Shown piece by piece: positions 1 through 8,474 of a stretch of 64,000 bases of DNA (the first letter of the stretch is position 1; the number at the start of each line of letters is the position of its first letter). The position numbers and the translations under genes were made by a program. The stretch is from assembly GCA_035308565.1 (NCBI GenBank), contig DATGGK010000182.1, positions 7,371 to 71,370 on the forward strand, in the 5' to 3' direction. The DNA is from JANXLS01 sp035308565. GTDB taxonomy: Bacteria > Planctomycetota > SZUA-567 > H5-PLA8. The notes beneath the pieces are model-generated. The model was given only the letters and a program-made list of their open reading frames with translations, made no database searches and was not told where the DNA came from.

Positions 1-1056
1 CGAGTATTGCATTCGTATCTGTTTGCGTTCTGCAACTGGACTGGCATCGCGCTGGGATGCATGGCTATTCTGTTGCTACAATACTTGGCCAGCGGGCGCT
101 GGGGCGTATTGTTACAGCGCATTTTTGAAGCTGGCGCGCTGACATTGCCGCTGATGTTGCTGCTCTTCTTTCCAATTGCATTCCTGTCGAATCGCATTTA
201 TCCTTGGGTAAATTGGAGCAATTCGCCCGAACAGGCGCTTCGGCAAAAGGCGCAATACCTGAATTCAACCGCGTTCATTCTGCGCAGCGCGTTTTACTTT
301 GGTATATGGATTGGAATTGCGTTGTGCTTGCGCCGCTGGTCGTTGGCCGCCGACAGCGGCGCGAACCAAGCCAGCGAAAAAATGTACAAGCTCAGCGGAC
401 CCGGCCTGCTGATTTACGTGCTGACCGCCACTTTCGCCGCCATCGACTGGACCATGTCGCTTGAACCCGAATGGACTTCCACGATCTATGGCTTGCTAGT
501 TATTGTCGGACAAGGATTGTCGGCGATGGCGCTCGCCGTCCTGCTCGTCGGGTGGCTGGCGCGCGTGCCGCCATTTGAGGAGATATTAACAGCGCGCGAT
601 TTCAACGATTTTGGTAATTTGCTCATGGTATTCGTGTTGCTTGCCGCCTACGCAAGTTTGTCTCAATTCCTGATCATTTGGTCAGGCAACCTGCCCGAAG
701 AAGCCGTGTGGTATATTCGCCGCAGCCGCGGCGGCTGGCAATGGGTCGTTGCAATACTTGCGGCTGGGCAATTCCTCATTCCATTTCTAGCATTACTCTC
801 GCGCCGGATTAAAGGCGCGCCTCACTCACTTATGCCTGTCGCCATACTACTCATCGTCGTTCATGTCATCGAATGGTATTGGCTGGTCATGCCCGCATTT
901 GAAAGAAGCGCGATTCCAAACGTGTCCGATGTAGCTGCGCCGATCGCGCTTGGCGGCTTTTGGCTCGCCGCAATGGTATATTTCCTAAAACAAGCACCGC
1001 TGCTTTCAGTCCGTCTGGAATTGGCGCCGCCGGAAATGGTGGAGAACTCGGCATGA
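1..1056 (+). CDS. actF: Alternative complex III subunit ActF (quinol:cytochrome c oxidoreductase), 5' partial
   Basis: Membrane subunit of alternative complex III, which oxidises quinol and passes electrons to cytochrome c or directly to the caa3 oxidase encoded just downstream. The reading frame is open to base 1, so the true start lies upstream of the window; the TTG at 7 is only the first possible start here. The visible 350 residues hold about nine to ten hydrophobic segments, and the opening HSYLFAFCNWTG and the RSRGGWQW region are typical of the ActF family. Its stop overlaps the next start as ATGA. The rest of the operon (actA-E) would be expected before base 1. The family assignment is from memory of family sequence, not a search. 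Confidence 0.85.
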   Translation, partial: RVLHSYLFAFCNWTGIALGCMAILLLQYLASGRWGVLLQRIFEAGALTLPLMLLLFFPIAFLSNRIYPWVNWSNSPEQALRQKAQYLNSTAFILRSAFYFGIWIGIALCLRRWSLAADSGANQASEKMYKLSGPGLLIYVLTATFAAIDWTMSLEPEWTSTIYGLLVIVGQGLSAMALAVLLVGWLARVPPFEEILTARDFNDFGNLLMVFVLLAAYASLSQFLIIWSGNLPEEAVWYIRRSRGGWQWVVAILAAGQFLIPFLALLSRRIKGAPHSLMPVAILLIVVHVIEWYWLVMPAFERSAIPNVSDVAAPIALGGFWLAAMVYFLKQAPLLSVRLELAPPEMVENSA

Positions 1057-1421
1057 CGAACGAAACCTCCACAAATGTACGTTATGAGCGCCGCGACATC
1101 AATGCGCGCGCGCTCGCCGCGATTGCATTGGGCTCAATCGTGCTCGGTGCGCTCATGCTCTTCGGCATCGCCGGGCAGTTCCATTATTTCAACGCGATAG
1201 AAACCCGCGAAAACGATACAGCGAGCGAGCTCCAAAACCCGCAATGGCAGCCTGGCCCGCATTTGGAAGTCGATGAAGCGGCACACACGCAAGAGTTGCG
1301 CGCATCGCAGCAGGCAAATTTGGAAGGCTATAAGTGGATCGATCAAAAGGCCGGAGTTGTTCACATTCCCATCGATCGCGCCATGGAACTGATTGTATCG
1401 CGCTCAAAGACAATTGATTAA
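1053..1421 (+). CDS. Small single-pass membrane protein of the alternative complex III operon
   Basis: A 122-residue protein with one N-terminal membrane segment (about residues 17-38) and a soluble C-terminal part ending in the motif GVVHIPIDRAMELIVSR. Proteins with this HIPIDRAM signature accompany alternative complex III and SCO genes in many bacteria, so a role in assembly or as an accessory subunit is likely, but no activity is known to me. The ATG at 1053 overlaps the actF stop (ATGA), which indicates translational coupling. No heme-binding CxxCH is present, so it is not a cytochrome. Confidence 0.75.
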   Translation: MTNETSTNVRYERRDINARALAAIALGSIVLGALMLFGIAGQFHYFNAIETRENDTASELQNPQWQPGPHLEVDEAAHTQELRASQQANLEGYKWIDQKAGVVHIPIDRAMELIVSRSKTID

Positions 1422-1450
1422 AAACACTTCAAACCTGCGGAGACGAAGCC

Positions 1451-2266
1451 ATGAAGTATACATGCGCAGCGATTGCTTTGAGCATTGCTTGTTGCGCGGC
1501 GTTTGCGGCCACGGACCCGCGCGACGTCATTAACGTACTCGGATTCGATCAGAATCTCGATGCACAAGTTCCTTTAAACTTGGAGTTCACCGACGAAGCT
1601 GGTGCAAAGATTCAGCTAGCGGAATATTTCGGACAGAAACCAGTCATACTAATGTTCGTATACCATGAATGCCCAATGCTCTGCAGCTCTGAATTAAACG
1701 GCTTGGTTACGTGCCTTCGCGCAATGTCCTATACCGCCGGAAAGGATTTTACATTGGTTACGGTAAGTTTCAATCCTAGCGATTCTGTAGAAATCGCCGC
1801 CCGAAAGAAAGCGGAGTATGTGCGCAGTTATAACCGCAGCGGCGCAGCGCCCGGCTGGCATTTTCTTACTGGCGGCCAGACGACAATTCAAAATCTCGCG
1901 AAAACTGTTGGATTTCGGTACCAATACGATCCGGCCACAAAGCTTTTCGCTCATCCCGCGGGGATTGTGCTGCTTACTCCACAAGGCAGAATTTCACGCT
2001 ATTACTACGGCGTCGAATATTACCCGCGCGATTTGAATCTTGGTTTGGTCGAGGCCTCCAACGGAAAGATTGGCACATTTACCGATCAAGCGCTTTTGTA
2101 TTGTTACCGCTACGACCCAATGACGGGCCGTTACGGATTAGTGATTCTCAATTTATTGCGGGCAGGCGGAGCATTGACGGCTGGCGGCTTGACTGCCTAT
2201 GTTGCTTTCATGATTAAGCGCGAGCGGAAGAAAGAACGCATTCTAAACCGCCAACAACGAGTGTAA
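1451..2266 (+). CDS. SCO1/SenC-family copper chaperone for cytochrome oxidase
   Basis: Thioredoxin-fold protein that delivers copper to the CuA site of oxidase subunit II. A signal peptide covers residues 1-20. The copper-binding CPMLC (CxxxC, Cys74 and Cys78) is in the expected place, and a conserved His lies in LFAHPAG further on. Unlike short SCO proteins it ends with a membrane segment (about residues 230-252) followed by a basic tail, a layout often seen in SCO genes sitting in alternative complex III operons. It lies between the ACIII genes and coxB, two bases before the coxB start, so it is almost certainly co-transcribed. Probably periplasmic and anchored. Confidence 0.9.
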   Translation: MKYTCAAIALSIACCAAFAATDPRDVINVLGFDQNLDAQVPLNLEFTDEAGAKIQLAEYFGQKPVILMFVYHECPMLCSSELNGLVTCLRAMSYTAGKDFTLVTVSFNPSDSVEIAARKKAEYVRSYNRSGAAPGWHFLTGGQTTIQNLAKTVGFRYQYDPATKLFAHPAGIVLLTPQGRISRYYYGVEYYPRDLNLGLVEASNGKIGTFTDQALLYCYRYDPMTGRYGLVILNLLRAGGALTAGGLTAYVAFMIKRERKKERILNRQQRV

Positions 2267-2268
2267 CA

Positions 2269-3213
2269 ATGAATGAATTCCGCTTATTTCCGAACGAAAG
2301 TTCCACGTTCGCCGGCCGCGTGGACGCGCTCTTTCTTTTTATTCTAGGAGTGGGCGTTTTTTTTTCGATTTTAATTGCCGCGCTGATTGTTTATTTCTCG
2401 ATTCGCTACCGGCGTGTAAGCGTGAATGCATTTGCGACGCCGGCCGCAACTCGTACCTGGCTTGAACTAACGTGGACCGGCATTCCAATGGCATTGACAA
2501 TGGGAATATATTTGTGGGGGTCGAAACTATACTTCACTGCATATCGGCCGCCCGCGGATGCGCTGGACATTCACGTCATTGGCAAACAATGGATGTGGAA
2601 AGTGCAGCATCCGGAAGGCAGGCGCGAAATCAACGAACTGCATGTGCCGATCAATCAGCCCGTGCGATTAGTTTTAATTTCGCAAGATGTCATTCACGAC
2701 TTCTACATGCCCGAATTTCGCATCAAACAAGACGTCTTGCCCGGGCGTTATACTTACGCTTGGTTTGAAGCGAACCGGCTCGGCGAAAGTCATTTGTTTT
2801 GCGCGCAGTACTGCGGCAATCAGCACGCCAACATGATCGGCCGCGTCGTCGTGATGGAGCCTGCCGCCTATACTGCCTGGCTCCGCGGAATCGCGCCGGA
2901 TCAGCCTTCGATGCTCGATGCCGGCGAGCGGCTCTATGCGCAATTCGCCTGTAATACATGCCACGGTGTCAGGGCGCCGACACTTGCAGGATTATACGGC
3001 AGTGTGGTGCATTTCGAAAATGGAAGCAGTGCGGTTGCGGACGAGTCGTACTTGCGCGACCATATTCTAAATCCTCGCAACCGCACTGTATCGGGATTTC
3101 AGTCGATCATGCCAAGCTACAAAGACCAGATAAATGAAGATCAACTTGTCCAGATTATCGCCTACATTAAATCACTTCAAGGCGCACAAAGACAGCCGGA
3201 GCAAAAGCCATGA
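2269..3213 (+). CDS. coxB: Cytochrome c oxidase subunit II with fused cytochrome c (caa3 type)
   Basis: Two N-terminal membrane helices anchor a cupredoxin domain carrying the CuA site (HDFYMPEF, then HLFCAQYCGNQHANM), followed by a C-terminal cytochrome c domain with CNTCH at residues 228-232 and a distal region ending in IAYIKSLQ. The fused heme domain makes this a caa3-type subunit II and lets the enzyme take electrons without a separate soluble cytochrome c. At 314 residues it is the usual size. It starts two bases after the SCO stop, and its stop overlaps the start of coxA by four bases. Confidence 0.95.
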   Translation: MNEFRLFPNESSTFAGRVDALFLFILGVGVFFSILIAALIVYFSIRYRRVSVNAFATPAATRTWLELTWTGIPMALTMGIYLWGSKLYFTAYRPPADALDIHVIGKQWMWKVQHPEGRREINELHVPINQPVRLVLISQDVIHDFYMPEFRIKQDVLPGRYTYAWFEANRLGESHLFCAQYCGNQHANMIGRVVVMEPAAYTAWLRGIAPDQPSMLDAGERLYAQFACNTCHGVRAPTLAGLYGSVVHFENGSSAVADESYLRDHILNPRNRTVSGFQSIMPSYKDQINEDQLVQIIAYIKSLQGAQRQPEQKP

Positions 3214-4853
3214 ATGAGCCTACCGCGCCGGCGCCGCATGTTTCAATGCGACGCAATACTTATCTTAACGCCGGGTATACCGTCAAATCGTGGCTGCTTT
3301 CAACAGACCATAAACGCGTTGCCATTCTTTATTTGATTGCCGTGACACTTTTCTTTTTTATAGGCGGCGCCGCCGCGGTGGTCTTTAGAATTCATCTGCT
3401 GACTCCGGAGGGCGCGCTTGTACAACCTGAAACTTATAATAAATTGTTTACTACTCACGGCTTGGTGATGGTCTTTTTTTTCCTGATTCCTTCCATACCG
3501 GCAGTATTAGGTAATTTCCTGGTGCCTCTGATGATTGGAGCAAAAGACCTCGCCTTTTCAAAGCTGAATCTTGCCAGTTGGTATGTCTTCATGCTGGGAG
3601 GTACATTGATGATCTGCGCCACCTTATTCGGCGGCGTGGATACCGGATGGACATTTTATACGCCTTACAGCAGCATGTTTTCCAATTCAAATGTCATGCT
3701 CGCGGCACTCGGCGTGTTCGTTGCGGGATTTTCGTCAATTCTCACCGGCTTGAATTTCATCGTAACCATTCATAAAATGCGCGCGCCGGGTTTGACCTGG
3801 TTTCGGCTTCCGCTATTTATCTGGTCGATGTACGCAACCAGCGTTATCATGGTCTTAGGCACTCCCGTGCTCACGATGGCGCTGGCATTGGTTGCGATCG
3901 AAAGGACGCTGCGGATCGGTGTCTTCGACCCCGCGCTGGGCGGCGATCCGCTGCTCTTTCAGCATTTATTCTGGTTTTACTCTCACCCCGCCGTTTACAT
4001 CATGGTGCTGCCCGCGATGGGAGTCGTGAGCGAGATTGTGCCGTGCTTTTGCCGCAAGCGTATATTTGGCTACGGATTTATCGCGGCATCGAGTGTCGCG
4101 ATCGCCGCGCTGGGATTTTGTGTGTGGGGCCATCACATGTTTGTTTCCGGGCAGTCCATGTATACTGGAATGGTTTTTTCATTCTTGAGCTTCATGGTCG
4201 CCATCCCCTCCGCGGTCAAAGTGTTCAACTGGACAGCAACGCTTCACCGCGGCGCGGTCTCCCTGCAGACTCCGATGTTGTACGCGTTGGGATTCATCGG
4301 CTTGTTTACGATAGGAGGACTTACCGGACTGTTTTTAGCGGCAATGGGCGTCGATATTCACGTTACCGGCACATACTTTATCGTTGCCCATTTTCACTAC
4401 ATTATGGTTGGCGGTACCGTCATGGCCTATCTCGGCGGGATTCATTTTTGGTGGCCGAAGATGACGGGAAGGATGTATTCCGACACGTGGGGCAAAGTCT
4501 CGGCGCTGGTCATTTTCCTTGGATTCAATCTGACATTTTTTCCGCAATTTGTACTTGGTTATTTCGGCATGCCGCGCCGCTACTATGCATACCCGCCTGA
4601 ATTTCAGGTGCTGAATGTAATGTCCACGGCGGGCGCATCGATTTTGGCTGTTGGTTATCTGCTGCCGTTTTCATACCTGATTTGGTCGCTCAAATACGGA
4701 GGCGACGCGGGCCGAAATCCGTGGCCCGCGACTGGGCTCGAATGGACCACTCAATCTCCTCCCGAAACCGAGAATTTTGAACATACGCCGGTCGTGGAGA
4801 CTGAGGCGTATGCATACCATCTTTTAAAGGACCGCGAAAGTGGCACAGCTTGA
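3210..4853 (+). CDS. coxA: Cytochrome c oxidase subunit I, A2-type heme-copper oxidase
   Basis: Catalytic subunit with heme a, heme a3 and CuB, reducing O2 to water and pumping protons. It is 547 residues with twelve hydrophobic segments. Ligand regions are present: TTHGLVM for heme a, the cross-linked His-Tyr pair in HPAVY (His259, Tyr263), GHHMFVSG for CuB, and HFHYIMVGG for both hemes. The usual D-channel glutamate of HPEVY is Ala261 and is preceded by Tyr257-Ser258 (YSHP), the known signature of A2 oxidases such as that of Rhodothermus. The K-channel lysine in the AIPSAVKVFNW region is kept. The gene overlaps coxB at its start and coxC at its end. Confidence 0.96.
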   Translation: MNEPTAPAPHVSMRRNTYLNAGYTVKSWLLSTDHKRVAILYLIAVTLFFFIGGAAAVVFRIHLLTPEGALVQPETYNKLFTTHGLVMVFFFLIPSIPAVLGNFLVPLMIGAKDLAFSKLNLASWYVFMLGGTLMICATLFGGVDTGWTFYTPYSSMFSNSNVMLAALGVFVAGFSSILTGLNFIVTIHKMRAPGLTWFRLPLFIWSMYATSVIMVLGTPVLTMALALVAIERTLRIGVFDPALGGDPLLFQHLFWFYSHPAVYIMVLPAMGVVSEIVPCFCRKRIFGYGFIAASSVAIAALGFCVWGHHMFVSGQSMYTGMVFSFLSFMVAIPSAVKVFNWTATLHRGAVSLQTPMLYALGFIGLFTIGGLTGLFLAAMGVDIHVTGTYFIVAHFHYIMVGGTVMAYLGGIHFWWPKMTGRMYSDTWGKVSALVIFLGFNLTFFPQFVLGYFGMPRRYYAYPPEFQVLNVMSTAGASILAVGYLLPFSYLIWSLKYGGDAGRNPWPATGLEWTTQSPPETENFEHTPVVETEAYAYHLLKDRESGTA

Positions 4854-5475
4854 AGCCGCATTTGAAGACGCCGCGCAGCAAAAAGAAACGAGCACGCTAG
4901 GAATGTGGGTTTTCCTCGCCAGCGAAGTGCTCTTTTTCGGCGCGTTATTTACTGGCTACACGATCTGCCGCTACCGGTTTTCGATGGCATTTGGGGAAGG
5001 CAGTACGCATCTTAATTTGAAGCTCGGAAGCATCAACACGGCGGTATTGTTATGCAGCAGCCTAACTGTGGCATTGGGAGTGCACGCACTGGAAACCGGC
5101 CGCAGAACCGCACTGAAGTTGTTTATTTTTATGACGATTGCGCTTGGAATCGCGTTCCTGTGCATCAAAGGATTCGAGTACTCAATTGAAATTCGCGAAG
5201 GATTACTGCCGGGCGCGTCGTTTAGGGCCATGCAGGCATCCGTTGAATCCAATCGAGTTCAATTGTTTTTTCTTTTTTATTTCATCATGACCTCCCTGCA
5301 CGCGCTGCACATGATCGGCGGGTTGATCGTTTTCTCAATACTTTTCTGCGGCGTCAAGCGCGGGCGGCACATGGACGGGCAATCCGCTGCAATTGAATTG
5401 GCGGGACTGTACTGGCATTTTGTGGACATCGTCTGGATTTTTCTTTTTCCAACGCTTTACTTAGCGGGGAAATAA
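4840..5475 (+). CDS. coxC: Cytochrome c oxidase subunit III
   Basis: Integral membrane subunit that stabilises subunit I. The protein is 211 residues with about five to six helices and the family features LGMWVFLASEVLFF near the N-terminus and LALYWHFVDIVWIFLFP-like sequence (here AGLYWHFVDIVWIF) near the C-terminus. It begins with GTG at 4840, inside the 3' end of coxA; AAAGG at 4826-4830 is a suitable ribosome binding site and supports this start. The short N-terminal region and five-helix size match the operon's A2/caa3 class. Confidence 0.94.
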   Translation: MAQLEAAFEDAAQQKETSTLGMWVFLASEVLFFGALFTGYTICRYRFSMAFGEGSTHLNLKLGSINTAVLLCSSLTVALGVHALETGRRTALKLFIFMTIALGIAFLCIKGFEYSIEIREGLLPGASFRAMQASVESNRVQLFFLFYFIMTSLHALHMIGGLIVFSILFCGVKRGRHMDGQSAAIELAGLYWHFVDIVWIFLFPTLYLAGK

Positions 5476-5476
5476 A

Positions 5477-5755
5477 ATGAGCGAACCATCGCATTCAAGC
5501 GCAATGAGTTATATCCTTATTTTCGCAGCGTTGATGGCCCTGCTTGCATTGACACTGGCAGGCCATTTTCTGCACTGGGGAATCGCTGCCGCGCTTTTCA
5601 TAGCGGTGTGCAAAGCGTTGCTTGTTGCCATTTATTTTATGCATTTGCGCCTCAGTTCGCGCATCGTGCAGGTTGCGGCAAGCGTCGGCGTGATTTGGCT
5701 TCTGCTCCTAATAACGTTGTCGATGAGCGATTACCTAACCCGAAATTGGAATTGA
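5477..5755 (+). CDS. coxD: Cytochrome c oxidase subunit IV family protein
   Basis: Small 92-residue membrane protein with three hydrophobic segments, ending the oxidase operon one base after coxC. The pattern FLHWGIAAALFIAVCKALLVAIYFMHL matches the prokaryotic subunit IV family (lysine within the second helix followed by a YFMHL motif). Its role is structural or in assembly. No gene follows on this strand for about 220 bases, so the operon probably ends here. Confidence 0.88.
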   Translation: MSEPSHSSAMSYILIFAALMALLALTLAGHFLHWGIAAALFIAVCKALLVAIYFMHLRLSSRIVQVAASVGVIWLLLLITLSMSDYLTRNWN

Positions 5756-5879
5756 TTTTCGTCGAGTGCTGCCGAAACAGCGGCGCAGTGCTTGGTATTT
5801 CGATTGCTTCCCTCTTATTGACGTGCGCGTTCGCAATGCCACACCCTCCCCTCACCCCGCGCAGGAGTACCTGCGTCGG

Positions 5880-5900
5880 CCCTCTCCCGGAGGGAGAGGG
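5880..5900. repeat. GC-rich palindrome (REP-like hairpin)
   Basis: CCCTCTCCC, a three-base GGA loop and GGGAGAGGG form a perfect 9-bp stem in the 217-base gap between coxD and the ligase gene. It sits in a longer stretch of C-rich sequence (from about 5841). There is no T-run, so it is not a standard terminator. A related half (GGGAGAGGGG) occurs at about 61629-61638 in front of another gene, which suggests a dispersed repeat. Confidence 0.6.
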
Positions 5901-5972
5901 GAACGGCAACTGCTCGCCGCGGTCACATGAGGCATTGATTATGCGCGGATCAATAGTTGGGGGAATAGCAGC

Positions 5973-6992
5973 ATGCCTGCGAAGCCAAATTTATTTTCCA
6001 TGCAGTTTGCGCCCATGTTGGCGACGCTAGTTTCGCACATTCCTGCCGATAGTTTTGCGTGCGAGGTGAAATGGGACGGCGTTCGGGCGATTGCCTATAT
6101 TGAAGCAGGACGTTTGCGGCTTCTGAGCCGAAATAATCTGGACATTACCTCTGCATATCCGGAGTTAGGCAGCCTGCCTCGCCACATTAAGGCGCGAAAC
6201 GCGATTTTGGACGGTGAAATTGTCGCGCTGAATGAACAAGGCTTGCCCGATTTCGAACGGCTCCAGCGGCGCATGCACGTCCGCGACAATGCGGCGATAC
6301 AGGTACTGTCACGAAGGTATCCTGTCATCTATATGATTTTCGACATCCTGTATTTAAATGATACGTCGGCACTTGACGATCCTTACCTCATTCGCCGAGA
6401 TAAACTTTCTGCGTTGAAATTGAACGAAGCGCATTGGCAAACGCCGGAATATTACCTGGGCGATCCCGCGCCATTTCTTGAGGCCACACGGCACTTGGGC
6501 GTTGAAGGCGTGATCGCCAAGCAAACCAACAGTCCTTACGTACCCGGCAAACGCACGGGAGCGTGGTTGAAGATCAAGCACGTGCGCAAACAGGAATTCG
6601 TAATCGGCGGCTGGCATGAAGGCGAAGGCGCGCGATCTGGTGTGGCAGGAGCGCTGCTGCTTGGATACTACGACACCGATCCGGAGACCGCGCGGCATCG
6701 CAAGCAACCGCAAAAATTGGTGTACGCTGGCAAAGTGGGAACTGGGTTTTCGATGCGCATGCTTGAAGAGATACAGGCAAGCTTGCGGAAGTTGGAGATC
6801 GATACGAATCCGTTCGAGGTCGATCCGCCGCGCGAACGGGAGATTCATTTCGTGCGGCCGGAATTGGTGGCGGAGGTTCGCTTCGGGTCCTGGACCAGCA
6901 CACACATGCTTCGGCATCCTTCGTTTGAGGGCCTTCGCGACGATAAGCCTGCGTGCGAAATCATACGGGAAGATGATGTCAGAAAGGAGTAG
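5973..6992 (+). CDS. ligD: ATP-dependent DNA ligase, LigD-type ligase domain only
   Basis: Seals DNA breaks in Ku-dependent non-homologous end joining. Ligase motifs appear in order: I (EVKWDGVRA, adenylated Lys33), III (LDGEIVA), IIIa (IFDILYL), IV (EGVIAK), V (WLKIK), followed by an OB-fold domain rich in the VRPELVAEVRFG signature. At 339 residues only the nucleotidyltransferase and OB domains are present; the polymerase/primase and 3'-phosphoesterase domains of full LigD are missing. The Ku gene starts four bases downstream, so the two form an operon. Confidence 0.92.
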   Translation: MPAKPNLFSMQFAPMLATLVSHIPADSFACEVKWDGVRAIAYIEAGRLRLLSRNNLDITSAYPELGSLPRHIKARNAILDGEIVALNEQGLPDFERLQRRMHVRDNAAIQVLSRRYPVIYMIFDILYLNDTSALDDPYLIRRDKLSALKLNEAHWQTPEYYLGDPAPFLEATRHLGVEGVIAKQTNSPYVPGKRTGAWLKIKHVRKQEFVIGGWHEGEGARSGVAGALLLGYYDTDPETARHRKQPQKLVYAGKVGTGFSMRMLEEIQASLRKLEIDTNPFEVDPPREREIHFVRPELVAEVRFGSWTSTHMLRHPSFEGLRDDKPACEIIREDDVRKE

Positions 6993-6996
6993 TAAC

Positions 6997-7839
6997 ATGG
7001 CTCGCGCAATGTGGTCAGGTTCAATTTCGTTTGGATTGGTCAATGTTCCAGTCAAAATGGTGACGGCCGTTTTGCCAAACGATGTACATTTTCACCAGCT
7101 TCGCGCGTCGGACGGCGCACGGATTCAATACAAGAAAGTAAGCGTCACCGACCAGGAGGAAGTGGAATACAAGGACATCGTTAAAGGGTACGAAGTCGCG
7201 CCGAATCAATATGTAAAAATAAAGCCGGAGGAATTGAATGCGCTCGATCCTGAAGCGCGCAGAACGATCGACATCGATAAATTCGTCGATTTGAAGGAGA
7301 TCGATCCGATTTATTTCGAGCACAGTTACTATCTTGAGCCGGACAAGAACGCGGGCAAAGCCTATGCGCTCTTGCAGCAGGCCATGCACGGCAGCGGGAA
7401 AGTAGGCATCGCTAAAATGGTCATGCACAATCGCGAACATATCGTGGCGCTGCGCGGCACGGGACAGGCGATTGCAATGTCCACTATGTACTTCAAGGAT
7501 GAAGTAGTTTCTGAAAAGGAATTGGCGCTTCCCGCGGAAGCGGACAAGCCGCAGAAGAAAGAGCTGGCCATCGCGCTGCAGCTCGTTGAATCCATCAGCG
7601 GAGAATTCGATCCTGAAAAGTACCACGACGAATACCGCGAACGCGTGCTGAATTTGATTAAACAGAAGGCGGAAGGCAAGGAAGTAGTGACGCAGAAGAT
7701 GCCGAAGACGACCGCGCCGAACGTGGTCAACCTGATGGACGCCTTGAAAGCGAGCTTGGCCGAATCAGCGAAGAAACGCAAAGCCGGGCAGAGCATCGGC
7801 GCGCATACTGCGAAGCCGAAGGCGCGCAAATCGGCATAG
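6997..7839 (+). CDS. ku: Non-homologous end-joining protein Ku
   Basis: Binds double-strand break ends as a ring-shaped homodimer and recruits the ligase. The start MARAMWSGSISFGLVNVPVKM is the standard Ku N-terminus, and the ATG at 6997 has AAAGGAG at 6983-6989 as ribosome binding site. The protein is 280 residues, the usual length, and includes the family's YFKDEVV and a basic C-terminal tail (KKRKAGQSIG...KARKSA) as expected for DNA binding. It lies directly after the ligase gene. Confidence 0.96.
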   Translation: MARAMWSGSISFGLVNVPVKMVTAVLPNDVHFHQLRASDGARIQYKKVSVTDQEEVEYKDIVKGYEVAPNQYVKIKPEELNALDPEARRTIDIDKFVDLKEIDPIYFEHSYYLEPDKNAGKAYALLQQAMHGSGKVGIAKMVMHNREHIVALRGTGQAIAMSTMYFKDEVVSEKELALPAEADKPQKKELAIALQLVESISGEFDPEKYHDEYRERVLNLIKQKAEGKEVVTQKMPKTTAPNVVNLMDALKASLAESAKKRKAGQSIGAHTAKPKARKSA

Positions 7840-7898
7840 TTTGCAAGCGTCACCTCGATAAAATTAGCGCTCGCAATGACGCGGACGCGCTGCCGCCT

Positions 7899-7936
7899 AA
7901 AGGCGGGACTACAAACGAAAGGCGGGACTACGAACG
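7899..7936. repeat. 19-bp direct repeat, two copies in tandem
   Basis: AAAGGCGGGACTACAAACG is followed at once by the same sequence with one change (AAAGGCGGGACTACGAACG). It is preceded by CCGCC, so CCGCC-TAAA-GGCGG forms a small hairpin. It fills most of the gap between the convergent ku gene and the minus-strand gene that ends at 7938. Possibly part of a dispersed repeat; function unknown. Confidence 0.75.
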
Positions 7937-7937
7937 A

Positions 7938-8456
7938 TTACTGCGGGTTCGTGAACGAATTGAACTCGGGGGAGTACACATTTTCAGCGCCCGTACGCTT
8001 GAAGACGGTTTCCGCCAACCGGCTGCATTCCGGGCCGTCGCATTGAACCGACAAAATCGGATGCCCCAATTTCAGTCGTTCTTCATAATGACGCGCAGCT
8101 TCGTCGGTGCAACCCAAGCCAATGAACGAGCCGACAATTCCGCCGATGCCGCCCATTGATACAGAACCTGCGATGGCGGTGCCGATCGGGCCGGCAATGA
8201 CGAGCGCCCCGAGGCCGGGAACGGCGAGCATACCCGCACCGATGAGCCAGCCCAAAACGCCCCCGAACAGCGCGCCCGCGCCCGCGCCAATTTCCGCGCC
8301 CTCTATTGAGGTGGGCGCGTCGTCGTCGGCTTTGTGCGGCATGACGATGGAAATGTCTTCTGGCGGGATGCCCTCTTTCTTAAATTCTTGAAGCCCGCGC
8401 TCCAACGCGGCGCGATCGTGGTAAACGCCAAAAGCGGCAGGTTTAGTCGTAGTCAT
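7938..8456 (-). CDS. Glycine-rich protein related to general stress protein 17M (YflT) family
   Basis: A 172-residue protein. The first 45 residues (AAFGVYHDRAALERGLQEF...DISIVMP) have the ferredoxin-like pattern of the Gsp17M/YflT domain. The middle (about residues 50-115) is a Gly/Ala-rich hydrophobic segment with repeated GxxxG steps that resembles glycine-zipper membrane hairpins. The C-terminal part (ARHYEERLKLGHPILSV) again looks like a small alpha/beta domain. A role in stress response is suggested by family only. AAAGGAG lies before the ATG on the minus strand. It follows the comA-like gene closely (18 bases) and could be in the same transcript. Confidence 0.6.
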   Translation of the reverse strand: MTTTKPAAFGVYHDRAALERGLQEFKKEGIPPEDISIVMPHKADDDAPTSIEGAEIGAGAGALFGGVLGWLIGAGMLAVPGLGALVIAGPIGTAIAGSVSMGGIGGIVGSFIGLGCTDEAARHYEERLKLGHPILSVQCDGPECSRLAETVFKRTGAENVYSPEFNSFTNPQ

Positions 8457-8474
8457 GGGCGAATCTCCTTTTGG

